DNA from: an uncultured Lachnospiraceae bacterium
Lineage (GTDB): Bacteria; Bacillota; Clostridia; Lachnospirales; Lachnospiraceae
DNA length: 64,000 nt
Reading direction: 5' to 3'
NCBI GenBank assembly: GCA_947626285.1
Contig: CANQRR010000007.1
Span: 1-64,000, forward strand
Position 1 is the first letter of the stretch. Each line of letters opens with the position of its first letter. The notes under the pieces were generated by a model, which had not been told where the DNA came from, did no database searches, and saw only the letters and a list, made by a program, of their open reading frames with translations. The translations under genes were made by a program, and so were the position numbers. Shown one piece after another: positions 26,237 to 35,785 of this stretch.

Positions 26237-27025
26237 TCAGCCTTTCCCGGCTCCCAGCCGCTGACGCACGATCTCATACATCAGCACGCCCGCGGCCACA
26301 GACGCGTTCAGGGAATCGATGTCGCCCTTCATCGGGATCGCCGCCGCGAAATCGCACTTCTCGCGCACAAGGCGGCTGACGCCCTCGCCCTCGCTGCCGA
26401 TCACCAGCCCGATCGGGCCGGTCAGGTTCTGCCGGTACATCGGCTCCGCGTCCATATCCGCGCAGACGAACCAGATGCCTTCTTTTTTCAGCTCCTCGAT
26501 CGTGTTGCCAAGGTTCGTCACCCGAGCCACCGGCGTGTAATTCAGCGCCCCCGCCGAAGTCCGCGCGACCGTCGCGGTCAGCCCGACCGCCCGCCGCTTC
26601 GGGATGATGACGCCGTGCGCGCCCGCCAGGTTCGCCGTGCGGATGATCGCGCCCAGATTGTGCGGGTCTTCAATGTCGTCCAGCAGGATCAGGAACGGAT
26701 CCTCGCCTTTCTCTCTCGCCGCCGCGAGGATGTCCTCCACGGAAGCGTATTCATACGCCGCCGCGTAGGCGATCACGCCCTGATGTCTGCCCGTCTGGGA
26801 GATCTGATCCATGCGCTCCTTCGCCACGAAATCCGTCACCGTGTCGTGCTTCCTCGCCTCGCGCTTGATCGTCTGGATCGGCCCGTCCTGACAGCCATCC
26901 TGAATCAGCAGGCGGTCGATCGTCTTCCCTGAGCGGAACGCCTCGAGCACGGCGTTCCTGCCCTCTATAATGCGCGCATCCTCGCCGCCGGTTATTCTCT
27001 TGTCTTCACTATCTCTATATTTCAT
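26237..27025 (-). CDS. rlmB: 23S rRNA 2'-O-methyltransferase, RlmB type
   Basis: A 262-residue SpoU-class enzyme. The N-terminal domain starts near EDARIIEGRNAVLEAFRSG. The knot domain has LDDIEDPHNLGAIIRTANLAG-type motif 1, GLVIGSEGEGVSRLV motif 2 and IPMKGDIDSLNASVAAGV motif 3. It is expected to methylate the ribose of a 23S rRNA guanosine. The start is the ATG at 27025, whose ATGA overlaps the mrnC stop and which has GGAGGAGA upstream; a longer in-frame extension upstream is only mrnC read in another frame. It is third in the cysS-mrnC-rlmB operon, an order conserved in Firmicutes. Confidence 0.92.
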   Translation of the reverse strand: MKYRDSEDKRITGGEDARIIEGRNAVLEAFRSGKTIDRLLIQDGCQDGPIQTIKREARKHDTVTDFVAKERMDQISQTGRHQGVIAYAAAYEYASVEDILAAAREKGEDPFLILLDDIEDPHNLGAIIRTANLAGAHGVIIPKRRAVGLTATVARTSAGALNYTPVARVTNLGNTIEELKKEGIWFVCADMDAEPMYRQNLTGPIGLVIGSEGEGVSRLVREKCDFAAAIPMKGDIDSLNASVAAGVLMYEIVRQRLGAGKG

Positions 27026-27440
27026 GATATCTCCTCCAATCCCCGCGCCACCAGCTCGTTCAGCCGCTCGTACTCCCTCGTCAGGTACAGATACCCGACG
27101 ACCGCCTCGAAACCCGTCGCGGCCAGATACTCCTCCATGCTCGCGTTCTTCGCCTTCGTGTACGGCTTGGAATTGCGCCCGCGGCGGAACACCCCGGCTT
27201 CCTCCTCCGTCAAAAGCGGCTCCAGCGCGGCGGCCATCTTCGCCTGCGCCTTCGCGCTGACGCACGCCGTCACCCTCTGATGCAGCTTCTGCGTCTGGCA
27301 GTTCGCCTGTTTCACGCAGATCGTCCGGACGATCAGCTCGTAGACCGCGTCCCCGATGTACGCAAGCGTCAAGGGCGAATACATTTTCCAATCTTTGTCA
27401 GAAAGCCTGAATGTCTCATCCAGGCTTTCCGTAAACGACT

Positions 27441-27456
<16 letters not shown>
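27022..27456 (-). CDS. mrnC: Mini-ribonuclease III
   Basis: A 144-residue RNase III catalytic domain without a dsRNA-binding domain. The signature PLTLAYIGDAVYELIVR contains the acidic metal ligand, and RGRNSKPYTKAKNASMEEYLAATGFEAVVGYLYL matches the C-terminal helices. In Bacillus this enzyme matures 23S rRNA ends. It overlaps the end of cysS by 16 bp and the start of rlmB by 4 bp, so the three genes are translationally coupled and make a tRNA-charging/rRNA-maturation operon. Confidence 0.93.
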
Positions 27457-28847
<1,391 letters not shown>

Positions 28848-28967
28848 CTGATTTCCTCTTCTCTTCTATTATTCTCGCAAAACGTCATCCAGGATCTGCC
28901 CCTATCTTTCGCGGCGTAATCTTTTCTTTCCGCAGTCCTGCAGTTTTCCCATCACTGCCGCATTTCA

Positions 28968-28996
28968 AGTCTATGCAAAATCGCCCGTTTTGTCAA
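28968..28996 (-). promoter_or_regulatory. Promoter of the cysS operon
   Basis: On the minus strand TTGACA (28991-28996) and TAGACT (28968-28973) are 17 bp apart, leaving a leader of about 120 nt without an evident T-box. Confidence 0.65.
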
Positions 28997-29035
28997 TTCT
29001 TTTCTCTGCAAATTGCCACAAGATCCACCTGTAAC

Positions 29036-29061
29036 AAAAGCGGGAAGCCGAAGCTCCCCGC
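29036..29061 (-). terminator. Terminator of the M24 aminopeptidase gene
   Basis: On the minus strand GCGGGGAGC and GCTTCCCGC (one G-U) close on a tight TTCG-like loop and lead into TTTTGTT. Confidence 0.8.
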
Positions 29062-29093
29062 CAGTCTTCATTATAGAGAGAAAATTTATGTCC

Positions 29094-31016
29094 TCAGATC
29101 GCTCGCGTCGCCCCCGCAAGCCACGCGCGCTCCTCCGGCTCCAGGTGCGGGGCGATCGTCTCATAGACTTTCGCGTGATACGCATTCAATAACTCCCGCT
29201 CCCGCTGCGTCATCTGCTCCGGCACGATCCCAGCCAGATCAAACGGCGCCATCGTCAGGTGCTCAAAACACAGGAATTGCCCCGCCGCCGTCTTCTCCGC
29301 CTTTTTGCAGACGATCAGGTTCTCGTGGCGGATGCCAAATTTCCCCTCCGCATAATAGCCGGGCTCGTCAGAGGTGATCATGCCCTCCTCGAACGCCACG
29401 TCGTCATTGCGCTCCGGCACATGTTTCCAGCGGAACCCGTTCGGGGACTCATGCACGTTCAGGAAATAGCCGACGCCGTGCCCTGTCCCATGGTTAAAAT
29501 CGTCCCCCATCCGCCAGAGCGGTTCGCGCGCGACATAGTCAAAATTGCGTCCGGTGCAGCCTTGGAGAAACTTCACGTCCGCCAGGTTCAGCATGCCGCG
29601 CAGCACCGCCGTGAAATATTTTTTCTCCTCATCGGTCAGCGGGCCCATGACGATCGTCCGCGTGACGTCCGTCGTGCCCTCCAGGTACTGCCCGCCCGTG
29701 TCCGCGAGCAGAAGTCCCTTCGGCTCGATCGGTACGTCGGTCTCCGGCGTCGCTGAATAGTGGACGATCGCGGCGTGCGGCCCGTAGGAGAGGATCGGAT
29801 CGAAGCTGTTGCCCCTGAAATGTTCCTGCGACGCGCGCAGCTTGTACAGCTGCTCTTCCGCGCTCAGCTCCGTCATCGGAAGCTTCCCGACATTCATCTT
29901 CAGCCAGTAAATGAACTTCGTCAGCGCCACGCCGTCTTTCACGTGCGCGGCGCGCTCGTTCGCGACCTCGGTCGGATTCTTAATGGCCTTCGGAAGCAGG
30001 GTAGGATTTTCCTCATCCAGGATCTCCACGCCCTCCGGAATGCTGCTGACCAGGCGGCTGTTGACCTTAGCCCTGCACAGGAGCACCTTCCTGCCCGGCT
30101 TTGCAGATCTCGCGTTCTCTGCGCTGCCTTCGCCCGCCGTTCCGATCTTCTCTACGATACACGACGTATCTGGGGGTGCCTGTCCTGTCGCTTCTGCATA
30201 CGCTTCACTATCAGTCATTCTACCAATGGACGCCGCATACGCATACACCTCATCGTACGGTCTCAACGACACACCGTCCGCCTCCAACGCGCGCCGCACT
30301 TCCTCCGAAAACGCCTTCTCGTTCGCAAAGAGCAGAATCTCCTGCTGCGTCATCGCCAGATACGAGAGCACGACCGGATTGCAGTGGATGTCCGCGCCTC
30401 GGATGTTGAGCAGCCACGCGATGTCGTCGAGCGAAGTCAGCAGGAACACCTCCGCGCCCTTCTCCTGCATCGCTTTGCGAACCTGCGCGCATTTCTCCGC
30501 GCGCGTCCGCCCGCTCCACTCCACGCCAAGCTCGATCACCGGTTCGCAGGGAAGCGCCGGGCGGTCTACCCAGATCTCCCCGACCAGATCCTCCGCGTCG
30601 TCGATCCTGACGCCTTTCGCTCCAAGCTCCCTGCCAAACTCCGCTGCCTCCTTCGCGCTGACTGTACGCCCGTCGAAGCCAAGGCACTGCCCGCCCGTCA
30701 GGTTTTTCTCCAAGAATTCCTGTACGGTCGGCACGTCCGGCTCGCCCATCTTGAACAGCGTCACGCCGCTGCCGGAGAGCTGCTGCTCCGCCTGGATAAA
30801 ATAGCGTCCGTCCGTCCACAGCCCCGCCATATCCCGCAGCACGACCGCGGTTCCCGCCGAGCCGGTAAAACCGGTTATGTACTCCCTGCACTTGAAAAAG
30901 TCGCCTACGTACTCCGACGCGTGAAAATCATCGGTCGGGATCAGATACGCGTCGATCTCCTTCTTCTCCATCAAAGCCCGCAGCGCGCTCAGGCGCGCCC
31001 CAATCTTTTCGCTCAT
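29094..31016 (-). CDS. M24B (Xaa-Pro aminopeptidase-type) metallopeptidase
   Basis: A 640-residue aminopeptidase P-like enzyme. Two creatinase N-type domains (residues 1-310) precede the pita-bread catalytic domain. The metal ligands are visible in order: LLADTGGQYLEGTTDVTRT (two Asp), GTGHGVGYFLNVHESP (His), SDEPGYY (Glu) and GIRHENLIV (Glu). It removes an N-terminal residue preceding proline from cytoplasmic peptides, which fits the nearby oppBCDF-A importer. The protein is about 40 residues longer than usual because of a low-complexity insert near 262-308 (MTDSEAYAEATGQAPPDTS... GSAENARSAKPGRK). AAAGGGGG precedes the ATG. Confidence 0.92.
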   Translation of the reverse strand: MSEKIGARLSALRALMEKKEIDAYLIPTDDFHASEYVGDFFKCREYITGFTGSAGTAVVLRDMAGLWTDGRYFIQAEQQLSGSGVTLFKMGEPDVPTVQEFLEKNLTGGQCLGFDGRTVSAKEAAEFGRELGAKGVRIDDAEDLVGEIWVDRPALPCEPVIELGVEWSGRTRAEKCAQVRKAMQEKGAEVFLLTSLDDIAWLLNIRGADIHCNPVVLSYLAMTQQEILLFANEKAFSEEVRRALEADGVSLRPYDEVYAYAASIGRMTDSEAYAEATGQAPPDTSCIVEKIGTAGEGSAENARSAKPGRKVLLCRAKVNSRLVSSIPEGVEILDEENPTLLPKAIKNPTEVANERAAHVKDGVALTKFIYWLKMNVGKLPMTELSAEEQLYKLRASQEHFRGNSFDPILSYGPHAAIVHYSATPETDVPIEPKGLLLADTGGQYLEGTTDVTRTIVMGPLTDEEKKYFTAVLRGMLNLADVKFLQGCTGRNFDYVAREPLWRMGDDFNHGTGHGVGYFLNVHESPNGFRWKHVPERNDDVAFEEGMITSDEPGYYAEGKFGIRHENLIVCKKAEKTAAGQFLCFEHLTMAPFDLAGIVPEQMTQRERELLNAYHAKVYETIAPHLEPEERAWLAGATRAI

Positions 31017-31037
31017 TTTTCGTTCCCCCTTTGTATT

Positions 31038-31373
31038 CTATTCCTCAAAGGATTGGCGAATCGCCTTCACTACATACTGATTCAGCGTCATCTTCTGTTT
31101 CGCGGCCGCCAGCGCGGCTTTTCGGTGCATTTCCGGAGGAATCCTGACATTAAAGGTCCCTTTGAATTCTTTATCCGGATTTTTCCCAATCTTCTCACAC
31201 AATTCTAAATAATTATCAATACTCTGCCGAAACATTTCTTTCAATTCCGCAACCGACGCCCCATGAAAATTCAGAGAATCTGCAATGCCAAACACTTCCC
31301 CGACAAATATGTTTTCCTCCGCATCATATTCTACTGTAGCATGATAACCTTTATACTCCAACATTGAATTCAT
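31038..31373 (-). CDS. HicB-like antitoxin with ribbon-helix-helix tail
   Basis: A 111-residue antitoxin. It has the N-terminal HicB fold (MLEYKGYHATVEYDAEENIFVG, EVFGIADSLNFHGAS, FRQSIDNYLELCEKIG) and an Arc-type C-terminus (FNVRIPPEMHRKAALAAAKQKMTLNQYVVKAI). An AAGGGGTGG site precedes the ATG. It follows the HicA-like gene by 19 bp and would neutralise it and repress the promoter at 31638-31666. The two genes form the second HicAB-type module in the window; the antitoxin itself looks complete. Confidence 0.88.
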   Translation of the reverse strand: MNSMLEYKGYHATVEYDAEENIFVGEVFGIADSLNFHGASVAELKEMFRQSIDNYLELCEKIGKNPDKEFKGTFNVRIPPEMHRKAALAAAKQKMTLNQYVVKAIRQSFEE

Positions 31374-31392
31374 GCCGCCACCCCTTATTCAC

Positions 31393-31590
31393 TTAATTCA
31401 ATTCGCCGATACTCCGTAAAAACTGTTTCGTCTTTTCAATCTGATACCGATACAATTCGTTCCCCGGATGTGGCTGGTCAAATTGCAAAATCCTTTTTGT
31501 CCCACTGTGTACAAAACCGATTCCGGAACCTCTCCCACCGGAAAATTTTTGACAGCCACATTTTCCCATAAGCAATTCCAACTCTCTCAT
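31393..31590 (-). CDS. HicA-like toxin, short N-terminus
   Basis: A 65-residue product resembling the larger HicA subgroup. It has RELELLMGKCGCQKFSGGRG, a His in IGFVHSGTKRILQFDQPHPGNE, then LYRYQIEKTKQFLRS. Relatives usually carry about 15 more residues before the RELE helix. Here the same frame reads NKAKNFT before the ATG and then meets an in-frame TAG, so the N-terminus is either naturally short or clipped by mutation. No clear ribosome site precedes the ATG at 31590. Activity is uncertain; the gene sits between a good promoter and its intact antitoxin. Confidence 0.65.
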   Translation of the reverse strand: MRELELLMGKCGCQKFSGGRGSGIGFVHSGTKRILQFDQPHPGNELYRYQIEKTKQFLRSIGELN

Positions 31591-31614
31591 AGTAAAATTT
31601 TTCGCTTTGTTCTA

Positions 31615-31666
31615 TGCAACTATTTCCCAGTTGCACTATTATAACATTGTTTGCCTTCCTTTTCAA
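31615..31666 (-). promoter_or_regulatory. Promoter and operator of the second hicAB-like pair
   Basis: On the minus strand TTGAAA (31661-31666) and TATAAT (31638-31643) are 17 bp apart. Immediately downstream TGCAACT and AGTTGCA form a 7-bp inverted repeat (31615-31635), an attractive autorepression site. The rest of the gap to the oppA end holds only the oppA terminator. Confidence 0.75.
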
Positions 31667-31794
31667 TGTCTTTTTCCACAATATCATAGAATTCTCCACA
31701 AAGCAACTATTTGTTTATAATCCGTCTTAAAATATAGGAAATAAGGCTCGTACTTTTACACTTTAGCGTAATAAGGTCTTTCCCAGTGCATAAA

Positions 31795-31846
31795 AAGACC
31801 GCCCCGGTCTGTCCCCACAGCGGGGAACAGAGCCGGATAGCGGTTT
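31795..31846 (-). terminator. Terminator of oppA
   Basis: On the minus strand a long imperfect hairpin (ACCGC...CCGG.CTCTGTTCCCC with GGGGACAG.CCGG...GCGGT) is followed by CTTTTT, 36 bp beyond the oppA stop. Confidence 0.8.
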
Positions 31847-31882
31847 TTTCTGTGATCGTTCAGATCTCTAAATCAGTTTTGC

Positions 31883-33499
31883 TTACTCAGCGATGTCGGC
31901 GTACATGAAGTGCCAGTAGCCGTACGCGGAGTGCCATGCGCCCTCGATCTTCGGGCTCTGCAGCCAGAAGTCGTTGTAGTATGCAAGCGGGATGCAGGCG
32001 TAATCGTTCATCATGATGTCCTCAGCCTCGTGAAGCGCTGCGGAACGCTCTTCCGGATCGATCGTGGATCTCGCGATGTCCATGGCAGCGTCGTAGTCCG
32101 CGCTGTCGTACTTACCGTCGTTGTTACCGTTGGAAGAGTAGAGCAGATCCAGCATGTTGGACGGGTCAGCGTAGTCGCCTACCCAACCGTTACGCGCGAT
32201 CTCGTACTCACCGTTACGGCGCATCGGCGTGAAGCTGGACCATTCAACGATCTCAATCTCGAGCGTGACGCCGATCTCAGCCCACGCGCTCTGCAGATAC
32301 TCTGCAACCGGCTTGTGGTAACCTGCGTCGTTCGTGCTGTAGTGAAGCACCGGAAGGCCTTCGCCGTTCGGATAGCCAGCCTCCTCAAGAGCAGCCTTGG
32401 CGCCCTCGATGTCAGCGGTCGCGGACATATACGGCTCGCCGCCGTTCGCGTTGTCCATGAAGCTGCTTCCATCGGTATCCACCCAGCCCGGGCCCATGAA
32501 GTTGGTAGCCGGTGAATAGGTGCCCTGCATGATCGTGTTCGCGACATACTCTCTGTCGATTGCAAGGTTCAGAGCCTTACGTACGAGCGGATCGTTGAAC
32601 GGCTCGATCTGCGTGTTGTAGGAGATGTAGTAGGTGCCGATGATCGGGTCTACATAGAACTCGTCGTTGCCCTCAAGGCTCGGGATCTCCTCGGTCGGAA
32701 CGTCCTTGATCATCAGGACTTCGCCGTTCTGGTATGCGGTGTAAGCCGCGTTTGCATCCTCGATCAGGTTGAACTTGATGCTGCCAAGCTTGATCGCGTC
32801 CGCGTTCCAGTAGTACGGGTTCTTGCTCATGATGATGTGGGAACCCGGTACCCATTCTGTCACGTAGAACGGACCGTTGGAGATGTAGGTCTCCGGAGCG
32901 ATCGCCCACGCGTCGCCGTTCGCCTCAACTGTCGCCTGCTGAACCGGGCTCAGGGTAGCGAACGCCGCAAGGCTCTCGAAGTAGGTGCACGGAGCGGAAA
33001 GCTTTACCTCAAGGGTCAGGTCGTCCGGTGCGCTCACCTGAAGCGCGTCCAGGTCGCCCTCGATCGCTTTGTCAAAGCCCTCGACCATGCCAAGCACGGT
33101 CTCCGCGTACGGAGCTGCCACCATCGGGTCGCAGACACGCTTCCAGCTGTAGACGAAATCGTTCGCCGTGAGGTCGCTGCCGTCGGACCACTTCAGTCCA
33201 TCACGAAGATGGAAGGTCCAGGTCAGGCCGTCCTCCGACTGCTCCCAGGTCTCAGCCTGGCCCGGTGCGATCTGACCGTCCTGGTCGATCGTCAGCAGGC
33301 ACTCAAACGCGTGCAGAAGCATGTTGCCGCCGTCCACCGCGCTGTTCAGCGCCGGGTCGATCGTCTCCGGATCCGGACCGATCTGGACGGAGAGCTGCTT
33401 ACCCTCGGTCTCTTCCGCTGCCGCAGTCATAGCCATGCCGCTCACCATGGAAACGGTCATCACTGCTGCGAGCAGCATGCTGATTACTCTCTTTTTCAT
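31883..33499 (-). CDS. oppA: Oligopeptide ABC transporter substrate-binding protein
   Basis: A 538-residue SBP_bac_5 protein that captures peptides outside the cell for OppBCDF. A signal peptide (MKKRVISMLLAAVMTVSMVS...) leads to the mature start near AEETEGKQLSVQIGPDPETI. Typical features include ETWEQSEDGLTWTFHLRDGL and WSDGSDLTANDFVYSWKR. Oddly, there is no lipobox cysteine, although Gram-positive binding proteins are normally lipoproteins; it appears to be cut by signal peptidase I, so retention at the membrane is unexplained. AAGGAGGA precedes the ATG at 33499. It is the last gene of the opp cluster, following a duplicated fragment of oppF. Confidence 0.93.
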   Translation of the reverse strand: MKKRVISMLLAAVMTVSMVSGMAMTAAAEETEGKQLSVQIGPDPETIDPALNSAVDGGNMLLHAFECLLTIDQDGQIAPGQAETWEQSEDGLTWTFHLRDGLKWSDGSDLTANDFVYSWKRVCDPMVAAPYAETVLGMVEGFDKAIEGDLDALQVSAPDDLTLEVKLSAPCTYFESLAAFATLSPVQQATVEANGDAWAIAPETYISNGPFYVTEWVPGSHIIMSKNPYYWNADAIKLGSIKFNLIEDANAAYTAYQNGEVLMIKDVPTEEIPSLEGNDEFYVDPIIGTYYISYNTQIEPFNDPLVRKALNLAIDREYVANTIMQGTYSPATNFMGPGWVDTDGSSFMDNANGGEPYMSATADIEGAKAALEEAGYPNGEGLPVLHYSTNDAGYHKPVAEYLQSAWAEIGVTLEIEIVEWSSFTPMRRNGEYEIARNGWVGDYADPSNMLDLLYSSNGNNDGKYDSADYDAAMDIARSTIDPEERSAALHEAEDIMMNDYACIPLAYYNDFWLQSPKIEGAWHSAYGYWHFMYADIAE

Positions 33500-33604
33500 T
33501 TTGTTCCTCCTTATATTGTTTTTTATGTAAACAGTTTTCACTGCTACATACGGTAAACCTCGACCTTCCTGCAATGCGGTCGATCAATTATTCGCCCGAC
33601 TGCT

Positions 33605-33722
33605 CTCTTCGATGCAATGGCACGCCGCGTAATGTCCCCTTGCTGGCCTCGCGCTGCTTCGGAACCTCCGCCGCGCACTGCTCCATCGCATACGATCAGC
33701 AGGTGCGGAACCGGCTGGCAGA
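33605..33722 (-). pseudogene. Decayed duplicate of the oppF 3' end
   Basis: This stretch aligns with 33728-33835, the C-terminal coding end of oppF (the cysteine-rich tail [20 protein letters not shown] and [11 protein letters not shown]). Most bases match, but the frame is interrupted and the core is diverged, so it encodes nothing coherent. It lies between oppF and oppA, where tandem duplication has lengthened the spacer. Confidence 0.75.
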
Positions 33723-33725
33723 AGG

Positions 33726-34775
33726 CTACGCCTCCTCCAGATGGTGGCACGCCGCGTAGTGACCCGCGCTGACCTCTCTCCACTTCGGAACCTCCGCCGC
33801 GCACTGCTCCGTCGCGTACGGGCAGCGGGTGCGGAATCGGCAGCCGGACGGCGGGTTCAGCGGGCTCGGCACGTCTCCCTCCAGCGCGATGCGCTTGTTC
33901 GCGCGCGCCGTCTTCGGATCCGCGATCGGAATCGCTGAGATCAGGCTCTTCGTATACGGGTGCACCGGGTGGAAGATCAGCTCATAGCTGTCCGCCAGCT
34001 CGACCAGCTTCCCCAGATACATCACGCCGATGCGGTTGGAAATGTGCTTCACGACCGACAGATCGTGCGCGATGAATAAGTAGGTCAGACCCATCTGCGC
34101 CTGCAGGTCCTCGAACATATTGACTACCTGCGCCTGGATCGAAACGTCCAGCGCGGAGATCGGTTCGTCGCAGACGATGAACTTCGGATCTACCGCCAGC
34201 GCGCGCGCGATGCCGACGCGCTGTCTCTGTCCGCCGGAGAACTCGTGCGGATAGCGGTTCGCGTGCTCGGAGTTCAGCCCCACGCGCTGGAGCAAGCTCT
34301 GTATCTTGTCGTAGCGCTCCGCCTTCGATGAGGCAAGCTTGTGGATGTCGATCGCCTCGCCGACAATGTCGCCGACCGTCATGCGCGGGTCCAAGCTCGC
34401 GTACGGGTCCTGGAACACGATCTGCATCTCGCGGCGGTACGGCCTCATGTCGACCGACGTCTTCGCGCCGATTTTCGTCTGTCCGTTCTCCAGAACGTCC
34501 TTTCCGTCCTCGTCCATCACCGGGACGTCGCCGCTGTCGAAGAGAACCTTGCCGTCGTAGATGATGCGGCCCTTCGTCGGCTCGTAGAGGCGCAGCAGCG
34601 TGCGCCCGGTCGTCGTCTTGCCGCAGCCGGACTCACCGACCAGACCCAGCGTCTCGCCCTTGTTGATAAAGAACGACACGTCGTCCACCGCCTGGACGTA
34701 TTTTTTATTCTTGCCGAAGCCTCCCGCAGGAAAATACTGGTAGAGGTGCTCGACCCTGATCAGCCGTTCGCTCAT
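33726..34775 (-). CDS. oppF: Oligopeptide ABC transporter ATP-binding protein OppF
   Basis: A 349-residue ABC ATPase. It has Walker [17 protein letters not shown]-loop [13 protein letters not shown], signature [17 protein letters not shown], Walker [13 protein letters not shown] and the switch His in [10 protein letters not shown]. The C-terminal oligo_HPY region carries the Cys cluster [15 protein letters not shown] seen in OppD/F proteins, some of which hold an iron-sulfur cluster. It pairs with OppD to power peptide import. The ATG overlaps the oppD stop by 4 bp. Its 3' end has been partly duplicated downstream. Confidence 0.95.
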   Translation of the reverse strand: MSERLIRVEHLYQYFPAGGFGKNKKYVQAVDDVSFFINKGETLGLVGESGCGKTTTGRTLLRLYEPTKGRIIYDGKVLFDSGDVPVMDEDGKDVLENGQTKIGAKTSVDMRPYRREMQIVFQDPYASLDPRMTVGDIVGEAIDIHKLASSKAERYDKIQSLLQRVGLNSEHANRYPHEFSGGQRQRVGIARALAVDPKFIVCDEPISALDVSIQAQVVNMFEDLQAQMGLTYLFIAHDLSVVKHISNRIGVMYLGKLVELADSYELIFHPVHPYTKSLISAIPIADPKTARANKRIALEGDVPSPLNPPSGCRFRTRCPYATEQCAAEVPKWREVSAGHYAACHHLEEA

Positions 34776-35770
34776 CTCTCTTCTCCCCCTTCCAGCTCCG
34801 CTTTCTGGTTCATCCAGCAGGAGGTATAATGTATGTCTCCGAAGTACGTCACGGGCGCTTTCTCGCGCAGACAGATCTGCATGCAGCTGTCGCAGCGCGA
34901 CGCGAACGGGCAGCCCTTCGGCGGGTTCAGCAGATCCACCGGCGTCCCCTCGATCGGAATCAGGCGCTCGTGCTCCCTGCTGTCCATGCGCGGGATGCTA
35001 CGCAGCAGGCCCTTGGTGTACTCGTGTTTCGGATTGTAGAAGATATCGTCGGTCGTGCCGTACTCCACGATGTTTCCGGCGTACATGACCGCGATGTGGT
35101 CGCACATGCTCGCCACGACGCCGAGGTCGTGGGTGATCATCATGATCGCCATGCCAAGCTTATCCTTCAGCTCCATCATCAGCTCAAGGATCTGCGCCTG
35201 GATCGTCACATCCAGCGCCGTCGTCGGCTCGTCCGCGATCAGCAGCTTCGGCTCGCAAGCCAGCGCGATCGCGATCATCACGCGCTGCCGCATGCCGCCC
35301 GAGAGCTCGTGCGGGTACTGCTTCAGGCGCTTCTCCGGCTCGTTGATCCCGACAAGCTCCAGAAGCTCGATGGCCCTCGCCTGGCGCTCCGCCTTGTTCT
35401 TGTCCGTGTGCAGCTTCAGCGCCTCGCGGATCTGGTTCCCGATCGTGTAGACCGGGTTCAGGCTCGTCATCGGATCCTGGAAAATGATCGACACCTCGTT
35501 GCCGCGCATCTTCTGGAATTCCTTTTCCGTCATATCATTGACGCGGCGCCCGTTGAAATCGAGTGTGCCGCCCAGAAGCTTTCCCGGATGCGCTGTCAAT
35601 CCCATCAGGCTGTACGCCGTCACGGATTTGCCGGAACCGCTCTCGCCCACGATCCCGAGCACTTCGCCCTCGGCGATGTGGAAGGACACGTCGTTGAGCG
35701 CCTTGACCTCGCCGGCCGGCGTGAAAAAGGAGAGACGTTCGTGTTCTATGTTTACCAGATATTCGCTCAT
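34772..35770 (-). CDS. oppD: Oligopeptide ABC transporter ATP-binding protein OppD
   Basis: A 332-residue ABC ATPase with Walker A GIVGESGSGKSVTAYS, Q-loop IIFQDPMTSLNPV, signature HELSGGMRQRVMIAIAL, Walker B LLIADEPTTALD and switch His in MMITHDLGVV. The C-terminus has the Cys motif GCPFASRCDSCMQIC. It is the partner of OppF. It is coupled by a 4-bp overlap to oppF and lies 15 bp after oppC, so the importer genes form one tight transcript. Confidence 0.95.
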   Translation of the reverse strand: MSEYLVNIEHERLSFFTPAGEVKALNDVSFHIAEGEVLGIVGESGSGKSVTAYSLMGLTAHPGKLLGGTLDFNGRRVNDMTEKEFQKMRGNEVSIIFQDPMTSLNPVYTIGNQIREALKLHTDKNKAERQARAIELLELVGINEPEKRLKQYPHELSGGMRQRVMIAIALACEPKLLIADEPTTALDVTIQAQILELMMELKDKLGMAIMMITHDLGVVASMCDHIAVMYAGNIVEYGTTDDIFYNPKHEYTKGLLRSIPRMDSREHERLIPIEGTPVDLLNPPKGCPFASRCDSCMQICLREKAPVTYFGDIHYTSCWMNQKAELEGGEER

Positions 35771-35785
35771 TGTCTGTCCCCTCCT

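Noticed and set aside
27026-27391. A long N-terminal extension of RlmB
   Set aside because: It is mrnC read in a second frame; the ATG at 27025 overlaps the mrnC stop and has its own GGAGG.
28848-29035. Possible T-box leader before cysS
   Set aside because: The leader is only about 120 nt from a good promoter and lacks the conserved T-box sequence and antiterminator.
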